Assembly (NCBI GenBank): GCA_040182905.1
Contig: JARQWU010000082.1
Location: 1 to 36,646, forward strand
Direction of reading: 5' to 3'
Origin: Barthelona sp. PAP020
Lineage: Eukaryota > Metamonada: BaSk clade
DNA length: 36,646 bases
This document shows, one piece after another, positions 28,934-36,646 of this stretch. A program made the translations under genes and the position numbers. Position 1 is the first letter of the stretch, and every line of letters starts with the position of its first letter. Under the pieces are notes generated by a model. That model did not search any database. It saw nothing but the letters and a program-made list of their open reading frames with translations, and was not told the origin of the DNA.

Positions 28934-30874
28934 ATGAAGGGAAACAGATCAACTGGTGGCAATTCTCGATTTGGTGGATACAAAGGATCATCAAGATCAA
29001 GTAACAGAAGTAGTAGTTCCAGAAGCACAAAAGCAACGACTTCGGATTCACCAATTGAAAGTCCTTCTGATACATCAATGTTTAATTCAACACCTAATGC
29101 AGATGGAAATCTGCCAAAATCTGGATCAAAGGGAAAATTGAAAATTAATCGTTCAAGACCTGATTTGGAAACACCTCAACCTACTTTTGAGCAATTACCA
29201 ATTCTTAATGACGTACCTTCCAGTCAAAGAACAGCTCTATTTATCAAGAAATTAAAACAGGTCACTCAAATTATTGATTTCACTGCCAATAATGCATCCC
29301 AATCTTCTATTGATACAAAACGCAGAGATTTGGTTGATCTTTTAGATTATATTAACAGTAATTCAGGTGTATTCACAGAGAATGTATTTGTACCAATTTT
29401 ACGAATGGTTTCAACAAATATTTTTCGATCTTTGTATGTTTCACACATTGATGATGGAATTGCATATGATCCTGATGAAGATGAACCTGCATTAGATCCA
29501 GCGTGGGTACATCTTCAATTTGTTTATGAGTTTTTCTTGAGGTTCATTTTATCAAGAGATGTTGATCCTAAGATAGCAAAACGATATATATCTGGAAGAT
29601 TTATTTTTAATCTGATCCAATTGTTTCAATCTGAAGATCCCAGAGAAAGAGATTATTTAAAAACGATTCTGCATCGGTTATATGCTAAATTCATGTCACA
29701 TCGTTCTTTTATTCGGAAAGTTATGTATCAATCGTTTCTTATGTCTGTTTATGAGAACAGGGAAACTCCCGGAACATTGGAGTTGCTTGCTATTTTGGGA
29801 TCAATCATTAATGGGTTTGCTTTACCATTGAAAAAAGAACATCTCAACTTTTTATTCAATACATTGATTCCTTTAATGTCTACTCGTTTATTGCCCAGTT
29901 ACAAAGCACAGTTATCGTATTGCATTGTCCAATTTGTTGAAAAAGACCCTATGTTAGGACCTAAAGTCCTCTTAAAAGTGTTAAGTTATTGGCCCTTGAA
30001 TTATGATAGCAAAGAAAACATTTTTTTATCCTTACTGGAAGAACTATTTCAAACCATGTTTGGAAACCAAAAAGCCTTGCCTTTTGATGGGCTAAATGTA
30101 TCTTGTTCCAGTACGTTTCTGCGGGTTGCCACGGTGAAGCTGTCTAATCAAAGCGGAACCAATTTTACTAATGCAGAAAACGAATCTTTATTGGTAAGAG
30201 TTTTTAAAAGAATAGCAGAATGTGTCTGTTCTCCACATTTCCAGATCGCTGAGAGAGCTCTTTTTTTCCTTCAATTACCATGTGTAAAAAATTTGATTGA
30301 AGAACAAAGAAACGTCATTATGCCTATTTTATTTCCTCATTTGTATGTCAACACTAAACACCATTGGTCAGAGAATGTCAAGAATCTTACACTTTCAGTT
30401 TTGAAAAATTTCATGGAATCTGATGCAAATCTGTTTACAGTATGTTCAAACGATTATAAACAAGAAACAGATCAATATGTGAAACATCGCTCAAAACAAA
30501 AATCCAATTGGGCGGTTGTGAAAAAACAAGCAAAAGAAAACTTTGGAAAAATTCCAAAACAAATAAGACCCCAGAGTTTCATTTATAACACTTTCAGTTT
30601 GAATATGTTTGTTACTCCTGGACATATGCCATCCCAACCTTTATTACCAGAAACAGAAGACATTGAAGAAGTTGCTAGAGCAGAGTTTGACACTTCAGAT
30701 TTCTCTTCAATCACCAAACAGATCCATAATGCTTCCAAAAATATGGCTCAAAATAAGATCAGAAACAATCACATTCGAAGGAAATCAATTCTACCACAAG
30801 ATTTGGAAACGGCAGATCTTTTGAAACGACACAGGTCACTTGAAGATTTAATGAAATCTTCAAGTGTTATGTAA
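28934..30874 (+). CDS. PPP2R5: PP2A B56-type regulatory subunit
   Basis: 646 residues. The first 80 are Ser/Gly/Asn-rich and disordered, as in many B56 proteins. The conserved HEAT-like domain runs from about 85 to 530. Diagnostic segments are LNDVPSSQRTALFIKKLKQ (91-109), DPAWVHLQFVYEFFLRF, LIQLFQSEDPRERDYLKTILHR, HRSFIRKVMYQSF and KVLSYWPLNYDSKENIFL. B56 subunits target the PP2A core enzyme to substrates, many bearing LxxIxE motifs. The C-terminal tail is basic, with RRKS and RHRS stretches that could be phosphorylation or nuclear-import sites. The start ATG follows AT-only sequence with T-tracts. There is no sign of an intron. Confidence 0.95.
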   Translation: MKGNRSTGGNSRFGGYKGSSRSSNRSSSSRSTKATTSDSPIESPSDTSMFNSTPNADGNLPKSGSKGKLKINRSRPDLETPQPTFEQLPILNDVPSSQRTALFIKKLKQVTQIIDFTANNASQSSIDTKRRDLVDLLDYINSNSGVFTENVFVPILRMVSTNIFRSLYVSHIDDGIAYDPDEDEPALDPAWVHLQFVYEFFLRFILSRDVDPKIAKRYISGRFIFNLIQLFQSEDPRERDYLKTILHRLYAKFMSHRSFIRKVMYQSFLMSVYENRETPGTLELLAILGSIINGFALPLKKEHLNFLFNTLIPLMSTRLLPSYKAQLSYCIVQFVEKDPMLGPKVLLKVLSYWPLNYDSKENIFLSLLEELFQTMFGNQKALPFDGLNVSCSSTFLRVATVKLSNQSGTNFTNAENESLLVRVFKRIAECVCSPHFQIAERALFFLQLPCVKNLIEEQRNVIMPILFPHLYVNTKHHWSENVKNLTLSVLKNFMESDANLFTVCSNDYKQETDQYVKHRSKQKSNWAVVKKQAKENFGKIPKQIRPQSFIYNTFSLNMFVTPGHMPSQPLLPETEDIEEVARAEFDTSDFSSITKQIHNASKNMAQNKIRNNHIRRKSILPQDLETADLLKRHRSLEDLMKSSSVM

Positions 30875-31353
30875 GAAGAAAGCGAAAAGAAAAGATATAA
30901 AAAGAAAAATAAGAGAGTGTTTCAATGTAAGTTAGCGTTTTTTCATGGTGTTATCACATTTTGCAATTTTTTGGAAAGCTTTTCTATTTTTTTTTTGCTA
31001 AAAAGAAAACAATATTACTGTTTTTTAGTCTTTCATGTATAAATAGGTTATTTTTTTACAATTTTCTTTTCACAATCCTTTATGTTGCTTTTTTTTTACT
31101 CTAATCACTTTTGAAGAACTCTATTCCACAATCATTCTTTTTTTTTAATCTAAAATAACAGATTTTTGAAAAAGCATGTATTAATCTTTTTCAAAAAAAT
31201 TGATGCAACAAATAATATGATAAGATGCTGTGAACTTGTTAACAAAATGTCTGATCAAATTTCAAAAACAGAAAAAAAAAGTTTTCCAAAAAAATATACA
31301 TAGAAATTTATTTTTTTGTTACAATTGATAAATTCACATTAATAACACTATAA
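30875..31353. other. convergent intergenic region
   Basis: 479 bp between the ends of the B56 gene (plus) and the ROPN1L-like gene (minus). Rich in T-runs on the plus strand; it holds the 3' UTRs of both genes. I see no further gene or RNA. Confidence 0.6.
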
Positions 31354-32003
31354 TTACACTATAAAAGGCTTAATTTCTTCAAAGGACACCTTTTCTTTAT
31401 TTTCCATAAACGCAGAAATCTTTTTCATTTTCTCAAAATCCAAAGTCTCATCTCGACGTCCCAAATATGACAATAACTCCAAACAAAGAGAAGGTTTTAA
31501 GGTCGATGAATTGTCAGTTGCAAATACAGTGAAAACCAATTCAACGGTGCTTAATAATGAGGTTGTAGCTAAACCTAAAGAAAGAACAACAAATTCTGTA
31601 CAATTAATTTGTTCGGGATCAGAAAAATTACCAACTTGCAAAACAGATTCTGCAGTTGCAACAGGAATTTGTGCAGATTCACAAGCTCTTAAAATTTGAT
31701 GTTGTGTGAGATACGTAGAATTTGATACATCCATTGCTTTTAATTCATTATTTAATGTGATTAATTGTTGTGGGGAAATATCAGGTTCATATTGAGGAAA
31801 AGCTTCACGACCCAATGAAATATTGGCTAATTTTGCCCAATAACTGTATAATTAGTATAAAAATAATTGTGAAAGAAATACTTTGCACAAAAACGGACTA
31901 AATCTTTTGGTTGATTTTTAATTACTTCTTTTGAAAAAGTTTTCAAAATTGCTGGTAATTCTGGAGGTATTACAATTTGTTCAGAACAAAATATTCGATC
32001 CAT
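31354..32003 (-). CDS. ROPN1L: ROPN1L / radial spoke protein 11-like protein (two exons)
   Basis: A spliced gene: exon 1 at 32003-31882, a 38-nt intron at 31881-31844, exon 2 at 31843-31354, together 203 residues. Exon 1 (MDRIFCSEQIVIPPELPAIL) is an R2D2/RIIa dimerisation-docking domain very close to ROPN1L, with IPPELP, LKTFSKEVI and QPKDLV. After splicing it reads FCANYWAKLANISLGREAFP, continuing the family's AEYF-L segment; neither ORF alone does this. Exon 2 matches the C-terminal half of ROPN1L (FVVLSLGLA, LSYLGRRDETLDFEKM). Family members bind AKAPs in the sperm tail and are radial spoke subunits (RSP11 in Chlamydomonas) that control axonemal motility. The gene therefore implies a motile flagellum. 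It diverges from LCB2. Confidence 0.88.
31844..31881 (-). other. 38-nt spliceosomal intron of the ROPN1L-like gene
   Basis: It starts GTATTTC and ends TACTAATTATACAG. The ACTAAT branch-like motif is about 9 bases from the AG. Removing it restores a continuous frame (phase 2, new Asn codon AA|T) and a family-consistent protein. It is the only well-supported intron in the window and a template for searching for others. Confidence 0.85.
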
Positions 32004-32342
32004 AGACAAAATTGAAGAAAAAAAATTTAAAAAGAAAAGCAGTTGATTTCCATATATTCCAATTCAAATTCATTAAACTAAATGTAGCTATTTAATAAAT
32101 TAGAATCAATATTCAAAATTTAACGAAACAAACAAATGAAACAAATACATAAATAATTCCAATCAAATTTCACTGTTCGTTTGATTATTTCAAAAGAATA
32201 GTTAAATAACAAATATAAAACGTATTTACATATGAATAAAATGATTCAATCCAGAGACGAATGATTGTTTACAGCAATCATCAACTCTACTGTATAAATT
32301 CTTTATTAACAATCTTTCTTCTTTAACAATTTATTATGAAAA
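32004..32342. promoter_or_regulatory. divergent promoter region with uORF before LCB2
   Basis: 339 bp between the divergent ROPN1L-like and LCB2 starts, without a gene. A four-codon uORF (ATG AAA AAT GAC TAA) starts at 32336, in a different frame, and overlaps the LCB2 start at 32343. It places two competing ATGs seven bases apart and could reduce or regulate LCB2 translation. Confidence 0.45.
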
Positions 32343-33761
32343 ATGACTAAATTTTTCAAAATATTTAACGGGAAACCGAGCATTCTCACCAAATTCATGG
32401 TATACTTTAGTTTCAGTATTTTTTTTATTTTTGGTTATGTTGAACATCACATTGAAAAAATAATAGCCTTTTTTACAAGACGACAAACAAACAGAAATAG
32501 TGAACTATTGACAGAGTTTGAGAATTTTTGGAGAAAACATCTTTACATACGAACTGCAGACAGATTTGGATTACCAATTGCTTCTTGTCCTTCTACATGG
32601 GTAGATGTATATGACCAAACAATTGATGAACGAACTAGAACTGTTACTAGTGAGAAATTTTCTGAAAGAAAACTGAATTTAGCTAGTTACAATTATTTAG
32701 GTTTTGGAGATAAAAATGGTGAAAACGTTTCCAAATCCCAACAAATTCTGCAGGAATATGGCAGTTCTCATAATTTTCCACGTTCTTTGATAGTGCCAAA
32801 AATGGTACTTGAATTAGAAAATGAAATTGCCAAGTTTTTGAATAAAGAAGCTGCTTTTGTTTGTGGTCAAGGATTTACAACAAATTCTGGGGTTATTGGT
32901 TGGCTTGTTGATAAAAATGATGTGATAATCTCTGATAGTTTAAATCATGCATCAATTGTTACGGGATGTCGAAGATCTAATTGTAAAAAGATTTTGAAGT
33001 TTCAGCACAATAATTTTACACATCTTGAAGAACTGATACGAAACACGATATTATTTGAAGAAAATGTCGAACGAATCCTAATAATTGTGGAGGGAATATA
33101 TTCAATGGAAGGAGATATTTGTCAATTGGACAAAATTATCCATCTTAAAAAAAAGTATAATTGCCTTTTGTTTATTGACGAAGCTCATTCCATTGGTGTT
33201 GTGGGAGAAAATGGTAAAGGTGTAGGCGAATATTATGACTGTTTGGATGATGTTGACATTTGCATGGGCACTTTTACCAAGAGTTTTGGTGCTGTGGGGG
33301 GATACATTGCGGGTGATAAGGGTGTGATTGATCATTTGAAAAAGTACTGTGAAGCATCGAATGAAGCCACTTGTATGTCTCCAGTTTGTGCAGCTATGGC
33401 TTTGTATTCTTTACAAGAAATCATCAATCCTCTCAAAGGAAAACAAAAAATTCAGCAAATTATTGAAAATGCCCACTATTTCAGAAATGAATTGGAGAAA
33501 ATGGGATTTCATATAATAGGTGATCAAGATAGTCCTGTTGTTCCACTAATGTTGTATTATCCTGCAAAAATTCCTGGGTTTGCAAGAGAATGTATGAAGA
33601 GAGGTTTGGCTGTTGTGGTAGTGGCTTATCCAGCAACTCCAGTTGTTTTAGGGCGAGTTAGATTTTGTCTCAGTTCAAACCATACAAAAGAAGACCTTGA
33701 TTTTGCTATTAACGTAATTGATGAAGTTGGTAATATCACATGCACAAAATATAACAATTGA
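32343..33761 (+). CDS. LCB2: serine palmitoyltransferase subunit 2 (LCB2/SPTLC2)
   Basis: 472 residues, shorter than the usual 550-560 mainly at the N terminus. A single membrane helix lies at about 19-35. The fold-type I PLP core follows: LASYNYLGFG, GQGFTTNSG, SDSLNHAS with His202, FIDEAHSIGV with Asp279 and His282, and the PLP-lysine motif GTFTKSFGAVGGYIAG with Lys313. GTFTKSFG is specific to the catalytic LCB2 subunit among alpha-oxoamine synthases. It condenses serine with palmitoyl-CoA in the ER membrane, the first step of sphingolipid synthesis, as a heterodimer with LCB1, which is not in this window. All key residues are present, so it should be active. Its start is overlapped by a four-codon uORF. 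Confidence 0.95.
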   Translation: MTKFFKIFNGKPSILTKFMVYFSFSIFFIFGYVEHHIEKIIAFFTRRQTNRNSELLTEFENFWRKHLYIRTADRFGLPIASCPSTWVDVYDQTIDERTRTVTSEKFSERKLNLASYNYLGFGDKNGENVSKSQQILQEYGSSHNFPRSLIVPKMVLELENEIAKFLNKEAAFVCGQGFTTNSGVIGWLVDKNDVIISDSLNHASIVTGCRRSNCKKILKFQHNNFTHLEELIRNTILFEENVERILIIVEGIYSMEGDICQLDKIIHLKKKYNCLLFIDEAHSIGVVGENGKGVGEYYDCLDDVDICMGTFTKSFGAVGGYIAGDKGVIDHLKKYCEASNEATCMSPVCAAMALYSLQEIINPLKGKQKIQQIIENAHYFRNELEKMGFHIIGDQDSPVVPLMLYYPAKIPGFARECMKRGLAVVVVAYPATPVVLGRVRFCLSSNHTKEDLDFAINVIDEVGNITCTKYNN

Positions 33762-34032
33762 GCTTGCAAGCTTCGAAACAATTCTAAAATGCTCACATTA
33801 GAAAGGAATTGTGAATTCAATACAAATATTCACTGCAATGTAAAAGAATAATATCTAACCCTTTTTTTGAAACATTATTTATCCAAAAACAAACACAAAG
33901 CACAATATTTACCTGCAAATCGATAGTGAAGGAAATCAATCAAAAACACAATTATCGACTCAAACATTTAAAAAAAAACGTTTTAACATAACCAAAAAAA
34001 ATTCATCAACCCATAAAACGTGTTGGAATGCT

Positions 34033-34368
34033 TCATAAATTATCATTTTTCAAAAAATCCAATTGTAAAGTTAATTCAGAGATAAAAGACTCCAACTCAA
34101 CAACTCTATCCTTTAGATAACTATTTTCTTTTTCTAATTTTTCATTTTCATTTGCATTTTCCAATAAAATTTGCTTCAACTTCAAAGTATAATTTTTAGT
34201 TTCAAATAGATGTGTATTTGATACAATTGATTCTTTAATTAGACTATTTTCTTTCTTCACAACAGAGTTTTCAACTAAATAATTCTTGATTGTTTCTTTT
34301 CTAGATTTCTTTCCAATAACCAAATTATAATCATTTTTAGACCTAGAAACTAAAGTTGGTCGTGTCAT
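34033..34368 (-). CDS. hypothetical coiled-coil protein, 111 aa
   Basis: The ATG at 34368 starts MTRPTLVSRSKNDYN. Residues about 30-110 are Lys/Glu/Leu/Asn-rich with heptad spacing (LLENANENEKLEKENSYLKD, VVELESFISELTLQLDFL), predicting one long coiled coil over most of the protein. The basic N terminus (GKKSRKETIK) could bind nucleic acid or act as a localisation signal. It resembles a leucine-zipper fragment but has no recognisable bZIP basic region. It follows the next minus-strand gene with a 194-bp gap. I do not recognise the family. Confidence 0.6.
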   Translation of the reverse strand: MTRPTLVSRSKNDYNLVIGKKSRKETIKNYLVENSVVKKENSLIKESIVSNTHLFETKNYTLKLKQILLENANENEKLEKENSYLKDRVVELESFISELTLQLDFLKNDNL

Positions 34369-34562
34369 ACCTCAAAAAAATCCCAGATATTTAAAAAAAC
34401 TGTGAAACAAAAAGTTACCTTTTTCTTTTTTCATACATCTCTTTTTTTATTCTTTTTAAAACTAATATTTTGCAATGTAATTTGTTGAATAACACAAGGA
34501 TCATAAAATAAATCAAATATTAACATTTTATTAAAAAAAAATATGTATATATGAACAGTTTA

Positions 34563-35348
34563 CTATCTATACTCTTGACAAAACCTTAATAATGGAGCAA
34601 ATTTTCTTCTCAAAGCAATATCATCCTTTAATTTAGGTTCAATAAAAGAATTGACTAACTCTAAAATCATCAATTGTGTTCTTTCAATTAAATCATTTTT
34701 ATACACGTCAAATTCTTCTAAATCCATTAAAGTGGACAATGCTTCCATTGAAATTTCCACCCAATTTGCCAAAAAGCAGTTTCTGTGCTTATAAACATGT
34801 TCAATCAATAAATCAACGATATCGTATTGAATCATGAGTTGCAGTGATTGATTCACGTCGAGTTCTTCAATTACTGATAACAATTCAAAAAAATAAACAG
34901 GAACTAACCCCTCTTGTGTCATGGCAATATCTCGTTCCAGTGAAACATCTATTTCATTGAACTTACAGATCAAATTTATGTGAGTGAATAAAACAGCAAA
35001 ATTGATTGTTGAAACAAATGATGGATACGTTAATAATGAGGAAAACAACATACCAATATTTTCCTCAAATGCAATCAAAAGCTGAATAACTTCTGTTGAA
35101 TGTACATCAAATCGATTAGCAATCGCTTTGATAAAAGAATTGAAATTATCATTAATTCTAGTTGGATGTCTCATCGCCTCTTTAAAATCTACCAACAAAT
35201 CTAAGATAATTTGGGTTTTATTACTGTTTCCAATACTATTTACCAAATCATTACACTGAACATCAAATAATTGACTATCAGGATACAAAACACTTTGAGT
35301 CCGAATATTACAAACTATTCTTCCTAAATAAATAATAAAAGGTATCAT
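34563..35348 (-). CDS. hypothetical all-helical protein, 5' end uncertain
   Basis: From the first ATG (35348, MIPFIIYLGR) it codes for 261 residues. The frame stays open upstream to a TGA near 35577, adding up to about 76 codons without any ATG (for example ELSKQRPLEDLIQEIEYYE). This upstream part reads like protein, so a first exon joined by splicing is likely. A candidate acceptor is CTTCTATACAG ending at 35458. The protein is a series of amphipathic helices, perhaps HEAT/ARM-like (LSVIEELDVNQSLQLMIQYD, LIEHVYKHRNCFLANWVEIS). I see no catalytic motif and no family match. Confidence 0.6.
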   Translation of the reverse strand: MIPFIIYLGRIVCNIRTQSVLYPDSQLFDVQCNDLVNSIGNSNKTQIILDLLVDFKEAMRHPTRINDNFNSFIKAIANRFDVHSTEVIQLLIAFEENIGMLFSSLLTYPSFVSTINFAVLFTHINLICKFNEIDVSLERDIAMTQEGLVPVYFFELLSVIEELDVNQSLQLMIQYDIVDLLIEHVYKHRNCFLANWVEISMEALSTLMDLEEFDVYKNDLIERTQLMILELVNSFIEPKLKDDIALRRKFAPLLRFCQEYR

Positions 35349-36129
35349 TTCAAACCAATTATCAGAAAATACCTCATAATATTCAATCTCTTGAATTAAA
35401 TCTTCCAAAGGTCTTTGTTTTGATAATTCAATATTTCCTTTCAATATTTCCTGTATAGAAGATTTGATTTTTGCCAATTTCAATTCAATTGTAATAAGAA
35501 TTTTCAAAAGAAAATTATTTGTTAAAATGTGAATTTTTGATTTGTCAGGAATGGCGAATTTTCTTTTATTTTTTGTTCAAAGTGAACTACATCATTGAAA
35601 TGGATATGAATTGTTTTTCAAAGAACAATATATTTTTAAACCATTTAACTCATATTTTATTATCAGTTCAAGAACCACTGTCTTTATAAATTAATCAAAA
35701 TACCTAATCTCTATTTGGCCAAACCTCTTTGAAGCTGAAATTTCAATGCTAATGTTCAAAAACTGCCTGTACAACTGAAATCATATTCTGTTCATAAATC
35801 GCCCAAAATAATTAATTTCCCTCAATTTTTTGAAATTTTGTACAAGCAGATTTTTGGACAACGGTTGGCTTGATTCAAACAGAAACTCAATTGGTTCAAA
35901 TTGGATGAACACATCTCCACTTACAAAAACCAGATTTATTGCTGGGAAGAAGAAACCGATATTCAGCACAGGTTGATTGATTTTTACAAATTTTATGCTT
36001 GAAACGAGGAAAATAGCAAAATTATACCTAATTTGAGCTTGAATTCATAGATAGTGGGTAAAATGAGACTTCAGGCGTTCATCAAAAGACAAAACTGTTT
36101 TGAAAAATTTGATTTAATCGCACAATGAA

Positions 36130-36149
36130 CTTCATGAGGCTTCATGAAG
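36130..36149 (+). repeat. 8-bp perfect hairpin
   Basis: CTTCATGA, loop GGCT, TCATGAAG. It is the first of the hairpin series at the right edge and lies 43 bases before hairpin copy B. Confidence 0.6.
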
Positions 36150-36192
36150 AGGGAAGGAGGTTGTATGTTGTCAAAATAAGATAAATTAATCC

Positions 36193-36226
36193 AGTTGTGA
36201 AACAACTATATTTATTTACAAAGAAA
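36193..36226 (+). repeat. 34-nt repeat with TGAAA-loop hairpin, copy B
   Basis: Starts with AGTTG-TGAAA-CAACT (36193-36207), then ATATTTATTTACAAAGAAA. All 34 bases are identical to 36555-36588, and weaker similarity (CTCAGAAAACCCATT against ATCAGAGAAAACTCATT) continues for about 40 bases. TTTAC (36215-36219) can pair with GTAAA (36227-36231) as a second small hairpin. Confidence 0.75.
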
Positions 36227-36253
36227 GTAAACTCAGAAAACCCATTCTAGCAG

Positions 36254-36295
36254 ATTTCAGTCATAATCCCAGGAGGGGAATTGAGGGACTGAAAT
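36254..36295 (+). repeat. 9-bp stem with nested inner stem
   Basis: The outer arms ATTTCAGTC (36254-36262) and GACTGAAAT (36287-36295) are perfectly complementary. Inside, TCCC-AGGA-GGGGA forms a second short stem. It follows copy B at the same relative place where CAGCCAC/GTGGCTG (36622-36644) follows copy C. Confidence 0.6.
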
Positions 36296-36315
36296 GTAAT
36301 TGGAACGATCAAGTA

Positions 36316-36338
36316 GGAGAATTTTGGAAAAATTCTCC
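36316..36338 (+). repeat. 10-bp perfect hairpin
   Basis: GGAGAATTTT, loop GGA, AAAATTCTCC. It is the longest perfect short-loop stem I noticed in the window. Confidence 0.65.
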
Positions 36339-36464
36339 ATTCCTATTTTTTTGAATTGTTGCAAAAGCAAAATTTTAAAGTTTGAACTTTACCTTAGAAA
36401 ATCTAAAGTTTTTCAACAGATCAATCGAGCCTCGAAAGCCTTTAACCAAATAAAAACTATTCCT

Positions 36465-36497
36465 TTTTGTTCACTCATACCCACAGTGCTTCTTGGC
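36465..36497 (-). repeat. dispersed repeat module, copy 3 (inverted)
   Basis: On the minus strand it reads GCCAAGAAGCACT, then GTGGG and TATGAGTGAACAAAA. The first 13 bases equal copy 2 (617-629). The tail matches TATAAGTAAATAAAA of copy 1 except for three transitions. Confidence 0.5.
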
Positions 36498-36554
36498 TTG
36501 AAAATAATGGAAAAATTCAGAATAGTTTACTCTTCAATTTAAAAATTTTGGTCA

Positions 36555-36588
36555 AGTTGTGAAACAACTATATTTATTTACAAAGAAA
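36555..36588 (+). repeat. 34-nt repeat with TGAAA-loop hairpin, copy C
   Basis: Identical over 34 bases to 36193-36226, 362 bp downstream in direct orientation. It is preceded by AATTTTGGTCA and followed by a degenerate continuation and the hairpin 36622-36644 (CAGCCAC, nine-base loop, GTGGCTG), which ends two bases before the window edge. Confidence 0.75.
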
Positions 36589-36646
36589 AAGTGATCAGAG
36601 AAAACTCATTTCATTAAATCTCAGCCACAGAAAATGAGTGGCTGCA

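Larger units (their letters stand above)
35580..36646. other. gene-free, hairpin-rich region at the right edge
   Basis: No convincing coding sequence over about 1.07 kb; the ORFs at 35781-35969 and 36300-36542 look like chance frames. The last 520 bases carry many perfect inverted repeats with small loops (36130-36149, 36193-36207, 36215-36231, 36254-36295, 36316-36338, 36555-36569, 36622-36644), a 34-nt direct repeat and a module shared with the left end. The window cuts the region off. Confidence 0.55.

Noticed and set aside
36542-36553. AATTTTGG resembling an Sm-binding site, hinting at an snRNA
   Set aside because: The motif is expected often in AT-rich DNA; no 5' splice-site-pairing or U6-pairing sequence accompanies it.
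1-36646. CRISPR array, insertion sequence, prophage or bacterial operon
   Set aside because: No regularly spaced repeats, transposase or phage genes; all recognised genes are eukaryotic.

Overview
This is a strongly AT-rich stretch of nuclear DNA from a unicellular eukaryote. The evidence is a split Pol III tRNA-Glu(UUC) with no encoded CCA, an SSU-processome gene (UTP20), ribosomal protein eL30, a PP2A B56 regulatory subunit, a serine palmitoyltransferase subunit, a TFIIF-beta-like factor and a GT-AG intron. TAA, TAG and TGA all end recognisable genes, so the code is standard. A ROPN1L/radial-spoke-protein-11-like gene indicates that the organism (or its life cycle) has a motile cilium or flagellum. 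The one well-supported intron is only 38 nt, with an ACTAAT branch-like motif a few bases before its AG. A very large multi-transmembrane protein ending in a calpain-like domain has the architecture of DEK1/TML calpains, known from plants, ciliates and other protists. I cannot place the lineage more precisely.

Layout. 1-955: tRNA-Glu on the minus strand, then a gene-free stretch with short repeats and small hairpins. 956-5230: a probably N-myristoylated protein kinase (minus), a tiny ORF (plus), a coiled-coil protein (minus) and a degenerate mitochondrial-carrier-like protein (minus). 5397-15126: a small tail-anchored protein, the 2920-residue UTP20 and a short doubtful gene, all plus. 15458-15787: RPL30 (minus). 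16428-30874: four plus-strand genes in a row, namely the DEK1-like pseudocalpain, a TFIIF-beta-like factor, a large RNB-family exoribonuclease with a mitochondrial-type N terminus, and PP2A B56. 31354-33761: ROPN1L/RSP11 (minus) diverging from LCB2 (plus). 34033-35579: two unrecognised helical proteins (minus). 35580-36646: a gene-free, hairpin-rich region that shares repeat modules with the left end of the window.

The genes do not form one pathway. They are mostly housekeeping genes (ribosome biogenesis, translation, transcription, RNA decay, sphingolipid synthesis, phosphatase regulation), densely packed and with few introns. The points most worth following are: a DEK1-type membrane calpain that has lost two of its three catalytic residues; a hairpin repeat found at both ends whose copies differ only by a compensatory base pair; a 1747-residue RNase II/R-type enzyme with a long unexplained N-terminal half; and several places where very short introns probably hide the true 5' ends of genes.
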